Shown: one piece after another, positions 13,318-13,784 of the stretch
How positions within the stretch are numbered: the stretch's first letter is position 1
Layout of the letters: each line of letters opens with the position of its first letter
Source of the DNA: an uncultured Bacteroidota bacterium
GTDB lineage: Bacteria > Bacteroidota > Bacteroidia > Bacteroidales > P3
Assembly (NCBI GenBank): GCA_902766265.1
Contig: CACXCY010000173.1
Location: 1-13,784, forward strand
Reading direction: 5' to 3'
Length of the DNA: 13,784 bases
Notes under the pieces: generated by a model
Databases searched by the model: none
What the model saw: only the letters and a program-made list of their open reading frames with translations
Told to the model about the DNA's origin: nothing
Translations under genes and position numbers: made by a program

Positions 13318-13784
13318 CTACCCAGCCGTCGATGCGTTTTCTGTAACGGAGATTGTCACGACACGACCACCCCTATTGGCTCGGAGGGCGATGATGTCGG
13401 GCCATTTCCCAGAGAGAAACACCTCTCTAAATCCGTTCAGCGAGGCGATGCAGATTTTGTCAGGATGCTCAGCAGCATAGGCACTGATAGCATCCTCTAT
13501 CTCGGCGATGGTCACATCCTCGCCTGCCACCATACGTTCGGACAGAGCGTCAAGTGCTTCGCGCAGAGCAGCATTGTTCATCTTAAAATAGTCATTACTC
13601 GGACTTCCGGACCCCTCATAGGCGAAAGTCTGCCGTAGTGTGGGCAGATGATGGCGCAGATGCTTCTGAATCATCTTGAAGAGCGCCTGACGCTTCTTGG
13701 CGGCAGGCGACCGATAGACCTTTGCCGGCATAATGGGTGTGGAGCGGACATAAGTGGTGCCGTTCTTGCATGTTACGTAAGTAA
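13318..13784 (-). CDS. Bacteroidetes-type protein of unknown function (5' end off the right edge)
   Basis: The frame ends with TAG at 13318-13320 and is open through the right edge. An internal ATG at 13731 gives 137 aa, but 17 further in-frame codons (TYVTCKNGTTYVRSTPI) precede it without a stop. These look like the start of DUF6266-type proteins, where a KNG...VRS(A/T)P segment leads into a basic stretch, so I infer that the real start lies beyond the window. The visible part has a basic N-terminal region (PAKVYRSPAAKKRQALF), a middle GSGSPSNDYFKMNN and an acidic helix (AGEDVTIAEIEDAISAYAAE). No signal peptide, membrane segment or catalytic motif is seen. The family assignment is tentative. 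Confidence 0.7.
   Translation of the reverse strand, partial: TYVTCKNGTTYVRSTPIMPAKVYRSPAAKKRQALFKMIQKHLRHHLPTLRQTFAYEGSGSPSNDYFKMNNAALREALDALSERMVAGEDVTIAEIEDAISAYAAEHPDKICIASLNGFREVFLSGKWPDIIALRANRGGRVVTISVTENASTAG

Overview
The window looks like a chromosomal segment of a Bacteroidales bacterium, possibly Prevotellaceae-like. The signs are a protein with a type IX secretion (T9SS) type B sorting domain, a BspA-type leucine-rich-repeat protein, a Bacteroidetes-style Rnf operon, several TAnnTTTG-type -7 promoter boxes with little Shine-Dalgarno sequence, and an AAA_14/DUF4143 ATPase. The genus is an inference; no rRNA or marker gene is present.

Layout. (1) 1-620, minus: 5' part of a secreted BspA-like LRR protein whose 3' end lies off the left edge. 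(2) 621-1554: about 0.9 kb without a firm gene. It holds a possible 47-codon ORF, a promoter candidate, a 168-bp foldback (MITE-like) element, four perfect GAACATATGTTC palindromes at an exact 22-bp period, a C-rich tract and a terminator. (3) 5111-1555, minus: a two-gene secreted-protein unit, a 148-aa protein of unknown function followed by a 1032-aa CUB/PKD/P-domain-like T9SS cargo. (4) 9733-5212, minus: rnfB-rnfC-rnfD-rnfG-rnfE, a membrane ferredoxin:NAD+ oxidoreductase that couples electron transfer to ion pumping. rnfA, which normally closes this operon, is not in the window. (5) 10003-11304, plus and divergent from rnf: a tandem universal stress protein and a small secreted SPOR-domain protein. 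(6) 11305-12051: about 0.75 kb of non-coding sequence with a terminator, a run of perfect hairpins, a degenerate tandem array of about 32 bp and a 42-bp-period array of CGG...CCG palindromes that runs into a promoter. (7) 12052-13254, plus: the AAA_14/DUF4143 ATPase. A 42-bp direct repeat lies on both sides of it. (8) 13784-13318, minus: a protein of unknown function whose start is beyond the right edge.

How it fits together. The Rnf block is ordinary energy metabolism and the secreted proteins are envelope or surface functions. The unusual content is in the two intergenic regions. Three different palindrome or dyad arrays have periods of 22, about 32 and 42 bp, roughly two, three and four DNA turns. 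The 42-bp one overlaps the promoter of the DUF4143 ATPase, whose C-terminal half appears to contain a winged helix. I propose, as inference only, that these are operator arrays of a mobile or self-regulating DUF4143 ATPase family, and that the two arrays without a gene are relics.
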